From the NCBI RefSeq assembly GCF_024868665.1, contig NC_079905.1, forward strand, positions 5,562,531 to 5,626,530: a stretch of DNA of 64,000 nucleotides, written 5' to 3'. The stretch comes from Triplophysa rosa (lineage: Eukaryota > Chordata > Actinopteri > Cypriniformes > Nemacheilidae). The notes under the pieces were generated by a model. It saw nothing but the letters and a program-made list of their open reading frames with translations. It had not been told where the DNA came from and made no database searches. Shown here piece after piece: positions 1 through 12,600 of the stretch (position 1 is its first letter; every line of letters begins with the position of its first letter). The position numbers and the translations under genes are program-made.

Positions 1-692
1 GATGGTATAATAGGATTGAATATCAGGATCATTCATGCGGTACCAGAAACCAAAGTGAGTCCCACCGGCTGCGGTGTTATGTCTAATGGTGTTGTTTGGA
101 TTTGTTACCCAGAATGCAGCCGGAGTCACATCATCATTCAGCAAACTTGTGCTCTGTCTTACAAATACTGCCAGATTATACTGCAAGATGTTTCCTGTCT
201 CATTACCATCTGTGATAAAGAAGGCTCCACCCTTAATGTCGTAGATGACGTTGCGCTCCACCAGCAGGTTGTCGGTCTTGCGGATAGTCACAGCACGGTT
301 GAAAGATTGATGGATGGCACAGCCACGCACGTACGACTTGTACTGAACATCTCCCATTAGTTGCCAGTTAATTGGGTAGCGTCCCAGACGGAACGCCTGT
401 CCAGCATGAAACATCTAAAAGAAAGAGGAATACTCTTATAATATATTATTTAAAGACTTTTTTTGTATTTGGAAATCTTAAAGTTCTCAAAGGGATTTTG
501 AAACTCAAGTTAGTAATCAGATTTGTTTACAGTCAAACATTCATCAAACTGTTACCTCAACGTATTCGATTCTTCCAATTGCCAGGTTTTGGTTTGGTTG
601 TGGTGGATGGAACATGATGCAGCCACCAAACTCATCACTTCCTACTTCCTCTCCAAACCTCCCCTGGAAACACGTCTGGACTGCAAATTCCC
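1..692 (-). CDS. pkhd1l1: Copy A exons for residues 2379-2562: start of the first PbH1 beta-helix (cut by window edge)
   Basis: Two exons: 556-692 and 1-414 (partial; copy B's partner is 1,018 nt). PbH1 repeats form a right-handed parallel beta-helix of the kind found in polysaccharide-active and hyaluronan-active proteins. Seen: CFQGRFGEEVGSDEFGGCIMFH, FHAGQAFRLGRYP, YVRGCAIHQSFNRA, NLLVERNVIYDIKGGAFF. The open frame continues to position 1. Odd: the motif that reads GRHPIHWHLMGD in copy B (GRYPIHWHL-type in human) reads GRYPINWQLMGD here, so both histidines are gone. Confidence 0.93.
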
Positions 693-3600
693 CTGTAAGA
701 AAAGATGAATACAGTATATACAGTAAATATAATTAATGTAATTCAATTTTTGGGCAATGTAATCTTTTAATGAGCATATCAAACAAAAAATACTTTAAGG
801 AGTATTCTTCAACTTGTATGTAACCCAAAATAAAGAGCAACCAAACCTGTGTTTAATCCATCAGGGCAAGCTGGTATCTGATCATTCCACTCCTGGTTGT
901 TGGATCCACGGATAACAATGTTTCTGGTAAGAAGTCCCACCTCTGCTCTTGCTTGAAAAGCAGTCCCATCAGGCAGATTGACGGACACACCCAGATGAGT
1001 GTAGGTGAGGGGTTCGGTCAGATTGAGGGTCCTGCCGTCATGTGAAACTGAAGCAATTCTCCTCAACTCATTCTCTCTTTGGCTGTGTCTGTGGATTCAT
1101 AATAAAGTTATAATCCCCAAAAACAAACAGGTCTCCTAAACACTTCCCCTATTTTTATTAGCTGCTTGCTTAAATGTTTAGGCATTACCAATTTGGCAAT
1201 AAAGCAACCAAGGTTTTGATAGTGCCACGTGGATTATACATTCCAGATAAAAAGGCGTACTTGTTTTTGCACATTTAGCTGACAAATAATGATTTTTAAA
1301 ATTGTACTTCCTGATTTGGTTTAATTTCTAGAGTGCATCAGCTTCCATTCAGCAAACTTCAGTCAATTCAGTCAGTGCTTCAGCTTTGCCAGTGCATCCG
1401 TACTGTACCTGTTCCCTGTGGAAGCAATGACAATTTCATCTCCAGCCTTCCAGGTGACGGCATCCATCAGTGTCAGAGTGCTGGAGCCACTTTGTGCAGT
1501 CTGTGAAAGACGAGTCCACGTTACAGGTACTGGGATTCCTGAAGAAACACGATTATAAACAAAGCAACACAAAGCAGGGAACTTCTCTACGGTAGTCATC
1601 CCAATGTCTTATTTATAGACAACCTTGTCTACACAGCGTACAGTACTGTTTATACAGTAAATACTGTGCTGTACTGTACAAGCATACCTTGCAGATCCAG
1701 CACTCCCTCTCTGACAGCGAGGGTCTTGGCACCATATACAGGTAGTTCTTTAGACCGCAGGTGTCCGTGCAGTGTGATGATGGCTTTATGCTGGAAGGGC
1801 TGCTGCTCTGTGCCGATCTGTAAAGCTCCACCATCTGTGATCAGAATGTTCTCCGCCTGTAGCTCAATATCTGCCTCATCAAAAATCAGCCGCCCGCCTT
1901 AGAGGAGAAATACCATTGGTTATTATGTATTGATGAGCTGGCCTAGCATTATTTGACTTATTTGACTTTAAGCAAGGACTACAGTGAAACTGTTAACTTG
2001 TCTGATTACTAATCAAAATGCACCGTTTTGGGTTTCATGCCAGAGATTTATGAAGCTAGTATTAGTCTAAATTAACATACCCTGGATTAGGAGCATCTTT
2101 AGGACAGGGGTGCTGGTGTCCAACAGGATGGTCTGACCAGCAGTGATTACAGCAAATGTGCCCTTCTCAGGAGGAGAGAGACCACCCCACGTATAGGGAG
2201 ATGACCACACGTCAATGTAGAAGAAATCAGCACGGTCCTGATAAACAGAAGAAACATCTTCAGCATGCTAATGTTTAGTCTTAAAAAGAGTTATTTTATT
2301 TAAAAAACTAAACGACTAAAAAAAATGTGGTAGCTTGTACTGTATGTTTGTATGTGGTTAGTTTCAGGGAGGACAAGTTTCAGCTTTTTAGGATTTGGCT
2401 GAACCTTATAGTTTGTAGTTTTTTTTTATTTTAGATGGCCCAAATATCTGATTTCAAATATATCTTGGTGTTACCATTCTGGCGATTCCTCTGTTTCCTA
2501 TCAGGACTCGCACTTTAGTTTCCTGGGATTTTGGTTGATCGTTGGTCACACAGATAATCTGTGTCTCATTGGCTGACTGGACATCGCAGACAGATCCTGC
2601 AATAGTCACATTAACTTGATCGGTGTTTGTGCTACACATGACATAAGAAAAGGAAAGTTTATATCTGACACACATATAAACTGTAGTCACATTATATTCA
2701 CACAATATTTATTAATTTTAATTTACATTTAAATTCAAAATGCATTTTTAAATTCAAAAGTTGTATATGTAGAAAATAGTTAACGCACACTGAACTGTCG
2801 TTAACAAATATTAAGCAACTGTTTTTATATTAACTAACATGAACTAAAATTATTAATGGTTTCTGCAAAATAAGTTGTTGCACACTATTAGATCGTGTTA
2901 GAGAGTGCTTTAACTATGTTAAATAGTTTATTTGTATGTTGCTTTACAGTAATTTATCAAATGCTTTGTGGCCACTGTATTAGACAATCAAATGCTGATA
3001 TTTTGCTGATATTGTGTGCGTTATTACACGTAAGTTACAGTATTAGTGGCCGATCACACAGACCGCGTTTTTCATGTTTTTTCGTGCTTTTTTAAAAGAG
3101 CAGCACGCAGCGTCTTTTTTATGTTAACTCTAGCTGTTGTTACTGTCATGTTAGCAGAAAGTTTAAAACAGGTAAGTTACAAGCAGAGGGTGCTCGTTCT
3201 GACCTTGCTCGGTCAACCTGGGATAGCCACCACAGGTTTCTCTCCATCATTGCAGTCTCTGGACATTTCAAGCAACTGTTCCGTCACCACAACGGCATTG
3301 TTGTGGGCATCCGAGCGCGGAAAACAAAATGGATGAACAGCTACTGTGTGTGTCGGAATTTTGTGAACTGTATAATACACGTTTGCGCTTGAATAAGGAC
3401 ATCGGGTGAAACGCTGTGTCATGGAGGCATATCTCAATTCACCTTGGAATGTTAGGTGTGTTTTAAGTTAGATTGTTGTAGGTAGGCAATGTGCGCGTGA
3501 AAAGGACACGGGCAGCAGCAGCATGCCCTTTTTTCCCTTTTCTATAGGCTCCTCCACTACTTTGAAATAAAACTCTTTTGCTATAAATAGAACTCCCGCT

Positions 3601-6600
3601 GTTTTGAAAACTCCGCCTACTTTGGTCTGGCCAGCGCATTGCGCATTGCACAAATCGAAGGGCTACGCTGAACCCAGCGGCCAGCGCACTGAGCGCAGCA
3701 CATTCCGCATATGTGAAAGCCGCATAAGCCGATGTGGCTGCTGCTTCCATTCACTAGAATATAAAATATTTTTATCTTCAGCTGCGCATGCCGCAAAGAG
3801 CTGTGCCTGTGGAAGTTGCGGGATTTTGGATGCACGAGCACCGCTTCCGCTAAACCAACCAGCGTTTTCCGCGCGGTTTTAGACGCAAATTGTGAATGGC
3901 CCCTTAAACAGCATATTGCTGCTGTCCTTCTGAAACCTTGTATCTCCATATTTCAGGATTTTTGTTTTTGCCATAAATCATAATTGTTAGTCACCCTTTA
4001 TGTTTGAAATTTGGTTTTGCAAATATCTAACCAATAAAAAGTTGTGATGCACCGAAATATCTGGCGCCCCCGCTCTCCCTTCAGTGCTCGCGCTTATACT
4101 CTCACTCCAGCTGTTATAAAATGACGACCATCTAAGCGTGCCAAAACAAAGGCTTAAATATAACAAGAAAAGCTCAAAATCAGCTGACAGAAACACAAGC
4201 TGCGTGATGGGCGACTGAGCGTAACCGGCTTATGTTTCTTTATTTTCGAAGATCACGTGCATTGACTCCTATGTTTCTTTATTGTGGAAGATCACGTTGT
4301 TTTTGAAGAACAGGACAGCAACGATATTTTTGTTGTTTGTAGTACAAGAAAATCTGCTTTGTCACCTGAACCCTGAGCCTGTAATAGTGAGTCTGGTGCC
4401 TCCAGCTGTTCCTCCCCTGCGTGGTGTGACATCAGTGATCACAGGGGTTAAAGAGGATCTGTATGTGTAGCCGGCTGTGATGCTGACTGTATCATTTCCA
4501 TTCATCACTGAAACCATGCAGACCTGCTCGGTTTCATTCCCTGAAATTTAAAAGGTGCCTCTGTTTTTGATTTTCTGGTACATTGACTTGATAAGGTTAG
4601 TTAAGCAAGCAACACATTCTTAAGACGCATATGCAATGCTTGATCATAATGCATACCATTGTTGTACGGGACCTCACAGTACAGTTGGTTAGATGTGGAG
4701 TTCTGCAGGTCCACGTTACATTCTCTGTCACAGATGAGAACTCTGGTGGTGTTTGGGTCGAATCCAGAGCCTTGAATGGCAACAACAGCTCCTCCAGCAT
4801 AGCTTCCTAAAACAACACAGAACAAAGGGTCTTAGTCATAATAATTCTAGTGTCTTGTTATGCTACTGTTTTATGCAAATGATATGTAGGAGGTAGGCTT
4901 CTGTTTTTGTTTCTTGAATTTAGATGTAAATTAGATATGACACTTTTTTGTTCCCTTTATGAAAAAAGGCTTGTGAGGAAGTTTTACCTTCGTTTGGTGT
5001 GACCCGTGTCAGCAGCAGCTCATAGCTGAAGACAGACTGAGATAAGGCATGACCTTTGACCTGATGATATAACATAACTGGAAACGTTCCTCCTGCGTGT
5101 TCCCCAACAGTGCACATCAGCTGTATATCTGAGATGGATGTCACATTACAACCCACAGCATCAATGTCCACTGAGACGAGCGCTGCGTCTGTGCCAAAGC
5201 CTGAACCAGAGATGGTGATCTGTGTTCCAACAGGACCTGTGAGGAAAACACGTCAGCAGCAATGTTATGATAACTAGATGTGAATCCCAGCTAAAGTCCT
5301 TTTTTCTGATTTACTCTTTTCAATATAAAATTATCTTACATAATGTAAGGAACATTCTATGTATTGGCACCATTTAAATCAATAGAGCTGGCTATAAAAC
5401 ATAATGTATTTCAAGAACTGTATAAATATGTTATAGATGGTACGCCACCAGAGAACTACCATAGCAGTTGTGTTTGCAACTCTTTACCGCTAAGTGGCAG
5501 TATTTTCATAGACGTTTCAGATATTGCAGGGTTGTATATATACTACTAAGGTTACACCTACTAAGTGTTGACCTGCCTTCGACTGCCTATCTACGGGCAT
5601 TGATTCAACAGTGCTGAAGCATAGAATTGCCAATGTCATTGAGTTTGGAGATTGAGCACTCAGACGCTCCCTCCACAATAAATTTTATGGTTACTGGTGA
5701 TGGGCATTCTAGACGTGAACATTGTAGTCAGACCATTGAATGATCGCTTTACATGTATATGCTGAATAGCCATAGAGTGGTACATGGGGTCAAAGATGAC
5801 TGTCAGAAACATTGGTGGCGAAGAGCATGCACTAGGGCTATGTCAAAACATCCCCCCATTACACCCCACCGCTGACATGTAACAGGAGAGATCATCTATT
5901 CTGTACCCAAATCGACCACATGAATGCCAAAACGACTATAGGGCAACATTTCATCTCAGTCATTGGTGAGGTGCAAGTAGCTCTTTCTATAGTAGATGGG
6001 TACCTGGGTCTTCTTGAGCATCGCCTAAGTTGCTGGTGTTCACAACTTTCCATACCTAAGAGTGGTTACGAAAGTTTTTATCACTTGATGTCGGATTCTC
6101 CTGACTAGCATAGCTTTTGCACACTGCCTCTGATCCTTTACAATCTTGTACGATGTGCGTGAAAACCATACGCATGTGAAATACTAGACGCCGTGCAAAC
6201 ATGCTAAATTGCTAAATCCTTTCCATCGTTCAGTGGATCAATGCTTCAGAACACCTAATGCATTGAATGCATGTAGATAGATACTAAGAGCAGGTCCATA
6301 ATTTGTGGTGACTACTTGATGTATAGATACAATCTCCTTCGGAGACGAGTGTCAAAAGCGCTCAGTTTAAGACAGTTTTTACAGTGATTACCCTAATAAC
6401 GTTGGTGGCGTAGCCTACACTTCACAATGGTGAACATGGTTATTAGCGAGCGGATTATGTATGGACCCATAGTGCTCGGTGCAATGTATTAAGGTTTAGC
6501 TAGGTGCCTGTCTGTCTCTCCTAAATAATTTCCTGACATATCTATGTTCTTTCAAAAATAAAAAAACAAAAAGTTTGTTTGAACAAAACAAACAAAAAAC

Positions 6601-9600
6601 TTGATTTGCAACGTCTTTGCTTCACATGCCTTTGATAATGTTGTTGAGCTCCTTGGTTGAGCTTTTAAAGATTTCAAATATTTCCTTTTCACAATTTATT
6701 TTTAAAAACAATGAAAAACAAAATAAAAAAGTATAAATTGTTGAATACACAAATAAACAGGAATGAATACACAAATTCTAGCTTTCACTTTCAGTTGTCT
6801 TGTTGAATGGATACAGCTGTAAACACAGATTTATGTCACATTGTTTCTCCTTTATTACCAAGATGACTGCAAAAACATTCAACGTATTTTAACATTTAAT
6901 ATGTGGTTAGAGGTTATAAGAAAATAATAACGTATATCATAAATCAAGAAGTGTTTCTGCTCTAATCTAGTTTTTATTCAAGTTTCTCTGACATAACTTT
7001 AGAGACGAGCCCCATTCAGGAATTGTGTGTATTGGCACGAAAGTTGCATGGTTTGTTTGAATGTGAATAAGATGCTGTCAAACAGGTAATATATTAACTG
7101 TTGGATAAAAGAAACTATTTAGCCAGCATACTAAAAATATGGAAATAATGTTGTAAAAGAATCCAAGCTGCCCTGACTAGTAATATTTTTATCAACAAGC
7201 TACAGATAATAAACTATTATTATTACCAGTTGTGACGAGGGAGGCGGGACGAGAGTCGTGAGGGAACGACACGAGGCCGGCGGCGTGGAGGAGCTCCGGA
7301 AGCATAAGAGGAGGAGCGACAGGAAGGTACGACGAGAGAGGACCAGGCCTGGACATTGTATGTGTTTTAGTTATGTTTGTGTAGCCGGCAGTCGACCGTG
7401 AGGTGGCTGCCGGCCCTTTACTTTGGTTTATGCTTTGTTTATGTTATTAAAGTTTTGGTTAGAGTTAGCTGGTTCCCGCCTCCTTCCTTCCGGGTTTCGG
7501 CACCACTGTAACACAGTTTAAAGTAAGGAAGGAAGGAGGCGGGAACCGGCGAACGATAACCAAAACTTGTACCTTGTCACGACAACAGATTTTATAACAC
7601 ACTTCTTAACACAAAGACTGAATACTTGAATCAGCCACTCAAAACGCTTCTGTTCTGAATAGTACCTGTTGCAGGGCTCACTGAGATGATGTCTGGAGTT
7701 TGTTCAATGGTGTAGTAGAAACTTTGTTGTGGGTACTCAACATCATACACCCAAATATCCACCTGCACTTCTCCCTCTGCATGAGGAGGCGTTAAACATT
7801 TCACTCTGTCTGGGGTCACTTCCAAAACCTGGCAGGGGACGTAATCAAGCATCACAGTGGTATTATCTACCACAAAGCCATTTCCTTCGATCAAGAGTGG
7901 AGTTCCTCCAGCAATGCTTCCTGATGTTGGTTGGATGGTGGCCTGTGGTGTGCTGGTCAGGGTCAAGAGTCCTGTGGCGAGACCTTTACTCATCACCACC
8001 ACCCATAGGGCATGTTGGCCAGCGGGCAGAGCACCGACCAAAAGTGTGATGATGTTATCTGTGACCTGTGTGACCTCCAGGATATTGTCATCAGCAGATA
8101 CCCTTAGATCGGCTTTATTGTTCCCAAAGCCACTGCCAGTGACCACAACAGTAGTAGAGTTTCCAGTAACAGAGTCAGGTGACACGCTGGAGACAACTGG
8201 TGTAACAGACTGAGAATATTCAAACATGCACTCAGAACTGCAAGAGGAAGAGATGGTGTTTACATAGACTGTGACGTTTCCCCTGCGGGCCGAAGACGGT
8301 GAGGTGTCGCACACTATTTGTGAGTAGTTCATGGAAACTACATTACATTGAACATTTGCTACCATCACAGATGCGTTCACAAAACCAGAGCCAGAGATGA
8401 AGAGACGTGTGTAGCCGGTCGTGCTGCCCACAGAGGGAGAGACAGAATCAACCACAGGTAGAACCACAAATCTGCGGTCGTTCTCGTTCGGCATTGTCAT
8501 GATGGCTGTACCCATGTTGTTGACTTGGACGGTTATGGGTATGAGGGTGCCCACTGGAGCGCCGCTGTCAGGACTGAGTTTGCAGTTAATCTGTGTTGAA
8601 GTGCTGCTGATGATTCGACACAGATGACCTTCAACTTTGACCTGTGATTGCCAAATATAACCCAGATCGAACGATAAGTTTGCTTCTGTATTACAAATAC
8701 AGTAAGTATTACGTTTAAATAGTAGACAAATCGATTATGGTTTTCACTCTTTACAAATTTCCAGACCACAAGGGGAAAAATTTCCTCAGTAACACAATCA
8801 TTTAATTAATAAATCTTTCTAACATTAACCAATATTCTCATCTTCTAGTACAGATCAGCAATGTGGTGCATTTTAGATTAAAAGATATTTACATTTATGC
8901 ATTTACTGTAGATGCTTTCAAAGAAAAAATACTACAGAATTCATCTGAGAATTCATGACTTACTCTATGACACATTTTACATGTGTTATATGTGCACATT
9001 TGTTTTTATTGACCTCTGAACCTCACCTCATTTGCACAGGAGATGCTGCTAAAGCCAGATCCCTGGATGGTGATGATGTCATTGGTGGTGGCGTGGTTAG
9101 GAGTAATGTTTTTTATAGTGGGACTGGCACAGGAGGTAAAACTGAAGTACAGACCATCAGAAGTACCATTCTTTTTCAGTTGATCTCGAACACAGTCAGA
9201 AATGACCACACACTCTGACTCAGATGAGTTCATCTGCCTTGAGGCTGTGTAGGACAAAAATGAATGAAGACCGATTCCTCATCTAACCAATCACTGCTAA
9301 AAAGTGAATGAATATAATCTTCTGTATAATATTCTGCATCACCACCCCAGAGTGGAACTACATGATCAGATTGATAGAAAATTGTGGATTGACTTTCACA
9401 GATGAATTGTTCACCACAAAACTACTGTAATTGTGTGAGCTAACAAAGTGGTGAATTTTTATTAGGGACTCTTCACAACATCTAGCCCTACACCGACAGC
9501 AACATTGTCTCGATCAATTGCATGTTTGGGAGAGTACATGTTTGTCAAACTAATGAAAGTTTTTGAAAACAATTGTTAATTTTGCAATTCTCTGTGTAGG

Positions 9601-12600
9601 TTAGTGATGTAGAAATTACACACAGCAGCTTTACCCTAAAAATGAAAGTGTTGCTGTTGTACCTAAATTCACCGAGGCCTGTATTCCAGCTACAGACACC
9701 TGAAGCCCAACAGTTCTCTCCTCCAGAGGTCTGACGGTCACTACGCCCTGTAGCTTCTTATAGTTATAAGAGTCAATGTAGCCGCTGGTGTAGTAATAAA
9801 CTCCAGGAGATGTGAAACGATAGCTGAAAAACCCTTAAGCCAAGAGAGTCAAACAGGTACACCAAGAGAAGTCAGATTTTTTTTACTTCTCAATCAAACT
9901 GACACTGTGACTTAATTAAAAAAAATGAAAAAAATAGAATGACTGATACACATGGGTTGTGAGATAGGTGATGTATTTTTTGTACCTCTGGCAGTTTTGT
10001 TGTCTCCACTGTTGAAAACAATGCCTTCATTATCATTATCAATACTGCTGGGACTGGACACACTGAAGACCCTGTAGCCCAGATCAGATACAAAGGCCGG
10101 TGCCTCCCAGCTCCAAACCACTGTGTCCCCAACTGAGACTATAAGTGCAGACGGGCTCCAGGCGTAACCCTGACCGTACACTGAACACACATCGTAGAAT
10201 TTTAAGTATACATAAACACACATACAGGCCTGTTTAACCTGTTACAAACAGAAAATATGTACTCACACAAACAAGAAAAACAATTTCCATAACAAAATGG
10301 CTTCTTCAGGCAAATGTTTGTATTTAGTGTGACCTCCCTTGGCACTAAACACCTCTTGAACTCTTTTGGGGATACTGAAGTCCATATTAGAATTACAAAG
10401 TAGGATTGGATAGCATTAAGAGAACCAAATTTTTGCTATTGCCCGTTATTGGAATAGTCTCCCATGTTGGCATGGGTTTACATTCAGACCGCCACTAGAC
10501 CACACGAAGATAGACGCCTTAGTATTACTGAAATCTAACGGGATCTAAGACTCTTGCACAGTACTGAGAAGATGACACTTCTCCACTGTGTGATTTTTTT
10601 AGAGATTATTCAGTTTTGTTGTTGCCAGAATATCCCAAGCGAAGGCACATCTTATTTGCATTTAAAGACACACACACAGCGAGGTAGGAAAAATAAACTT
10701 TACACTATATTGTCTTTTAGTCTATATTTACTATTATAAAACGGTCAGTTCTGGTCCTTGATTCTGATTGGCTGAGCGGAGTTCTAAGCTGTTATAAAAT
10801 ACCCCAATATGTAACGGCTGACCGCACCACATAGCCTAAATATCATTTTATTTACTTTATTTTATGAAACCTTGCTAAGCATATGGAATAACCGTTTTAT
10901 AAAAGCAATAAGCCCCGCGAAGCAGTGGGTTACAGTGCATTTTATAACAGCTACGGGGTTTTAGGCACGTGCCACAATGCCCTTAGCTGTTATAAAATGC
11001 ACTGTAACCCACTGCTTCGCGGGGCTTATTGCTTTATAGTTAAGTATATTTTGCAATACTATTTAAACGAATTTAGACCTAACACCATGTCTACACCTGA
11101 CGCGGGTTTTAGTGTGGATAAAATTTAAAATTATAATGGGTTCTATTGTTCATTTTTCTTTTGTCATGTCGCATCGCGTTGTGCCGAGTTCGGTGTAGAC
11201 ACAATGTAAGAAGATGCAAGACTATTAAACAACATCAAGTCATGAAAAATATTATATTTTGCTGGCAGCAACTATACTCTCATTTTCTGTTTTTGACATA
11301 TGACACATTCACATACTGACATTGACAGTCATTGTGTTACTGACTCTGATGTATGTGATGTGCGTGAGAAGAAAGTGAAAGTAAAGAGATATTACCAGGG
11401 TGGAGACCCTGGTTTGTCACAGTGTGTATTTTTTCAGTAGGCTGGGTCACACACATCAGTTGTTGGTCTGAAGCGTCTGTTATCTTGCATTGTGTGTCTC
11501 CTGTGAAAAACACAGTTTCACAACCACAATATGACTACGGCCATTTTATTAAACATAGGTCTATATTTCTTTCCCTTTTATTGATCAAGGCAGAACATTT
11601 GTTACTTTCAGTAGTTACAGGATCAGTAGCAATCTGTTTGTTCAACCAATAGGAAACCTTTGTGATAACAGGCATTATTTTTGCAGTTTTGTTTGGTGCT
11701 ACTAATAGTGTATAAATGATTAATACCATTTTAAAACACATTTTGGTTGTGAGGTCTTGTCTTACCCAGAGTCACATTGTTGTCTGATGGGACCAAGCTG
11801 AACCCAGAGCCTCTGATGGTGATGGTGGTTCCTCCATACAAAGAGCCCATCGGTGGAGAGAAGCCTGTCACCTTCAGAACAACCTCTATAGTGGTATTAA
11901 CACCAGCACTACATGAAGAAAACAAAACCATTTATTTATTTGCTTCTAAACTGAATCATCAGGGGTTTGAACTGCATTAAGGAATAAAGAGACTCTATGG
12001 TGGAGCTTTTAAAAGGTTTCACTTTGATGAAATAATTACACAATTACACAAATTAGTAAGTTTTCAGAAATAATCAAATACATATATTCTAGACTTTGTA
12101 TATTTATGTACAGTAAATGCTGCAGTTGCACTGCTGTAGAAGTCTATAATGTGCTGTTATGCATTACAGTAGTGATCTGAGACCTGCTTTTGGCAAAGCC
12201 CTGGCTCCCGACTCTCACGTGGATGTCGTATACAGCTGGTGTGAGTTTGGGCAACATGCAGGTAATGTTTTCATTGGTCCACTGCAACAATTCACACTCA
12301 GTCTCACCAACCAGAACAGAGCTGCCATTGACCCGCTCTTCAAAATTAGTTCCAAGGATAGTGAGAATCCTGAGCCCTTTACCACAAAATAAGGTAGAAA
12401 ATTAACATACTGTAATATAGAACACTTTACCTCTTTGTTTGTGGTAGAGAATAAGGAATTTCATAATTTAACACATTTTTGGGCCTACGCTGATAAATTG
12501 CAATATTAATACATTTCAAAGTTTGATTTTATGGTAATTTTGTTAACCATTTTTTCAAAAGATGAGCCGTAATTAGTAGGGCTGTGTATTGGCAAGTGCC

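Noticed and set aside
16..360. Plus-strand open frame of 114 codons
   Set aside because: It is the antisense shadow of the PbH1 exon of copy A; the same shadow occurs opposite the copy B exon.
1376..1408. Copy B reads through in frame after STGHR, suggesting a longer exon with a donor lost in copy A
   Set aside because: The conserved donor is the GT right after the Arg codon (CAGGTACAG) in both copies, and the human protein joins at that point.
7729..8213. Plus-strand open frames opposite the 976-nt exon
   Set aside because: Antisense shadows of the long IPT exon, mirrored at 55030-55386 in copy B; no start context, domain or homology.
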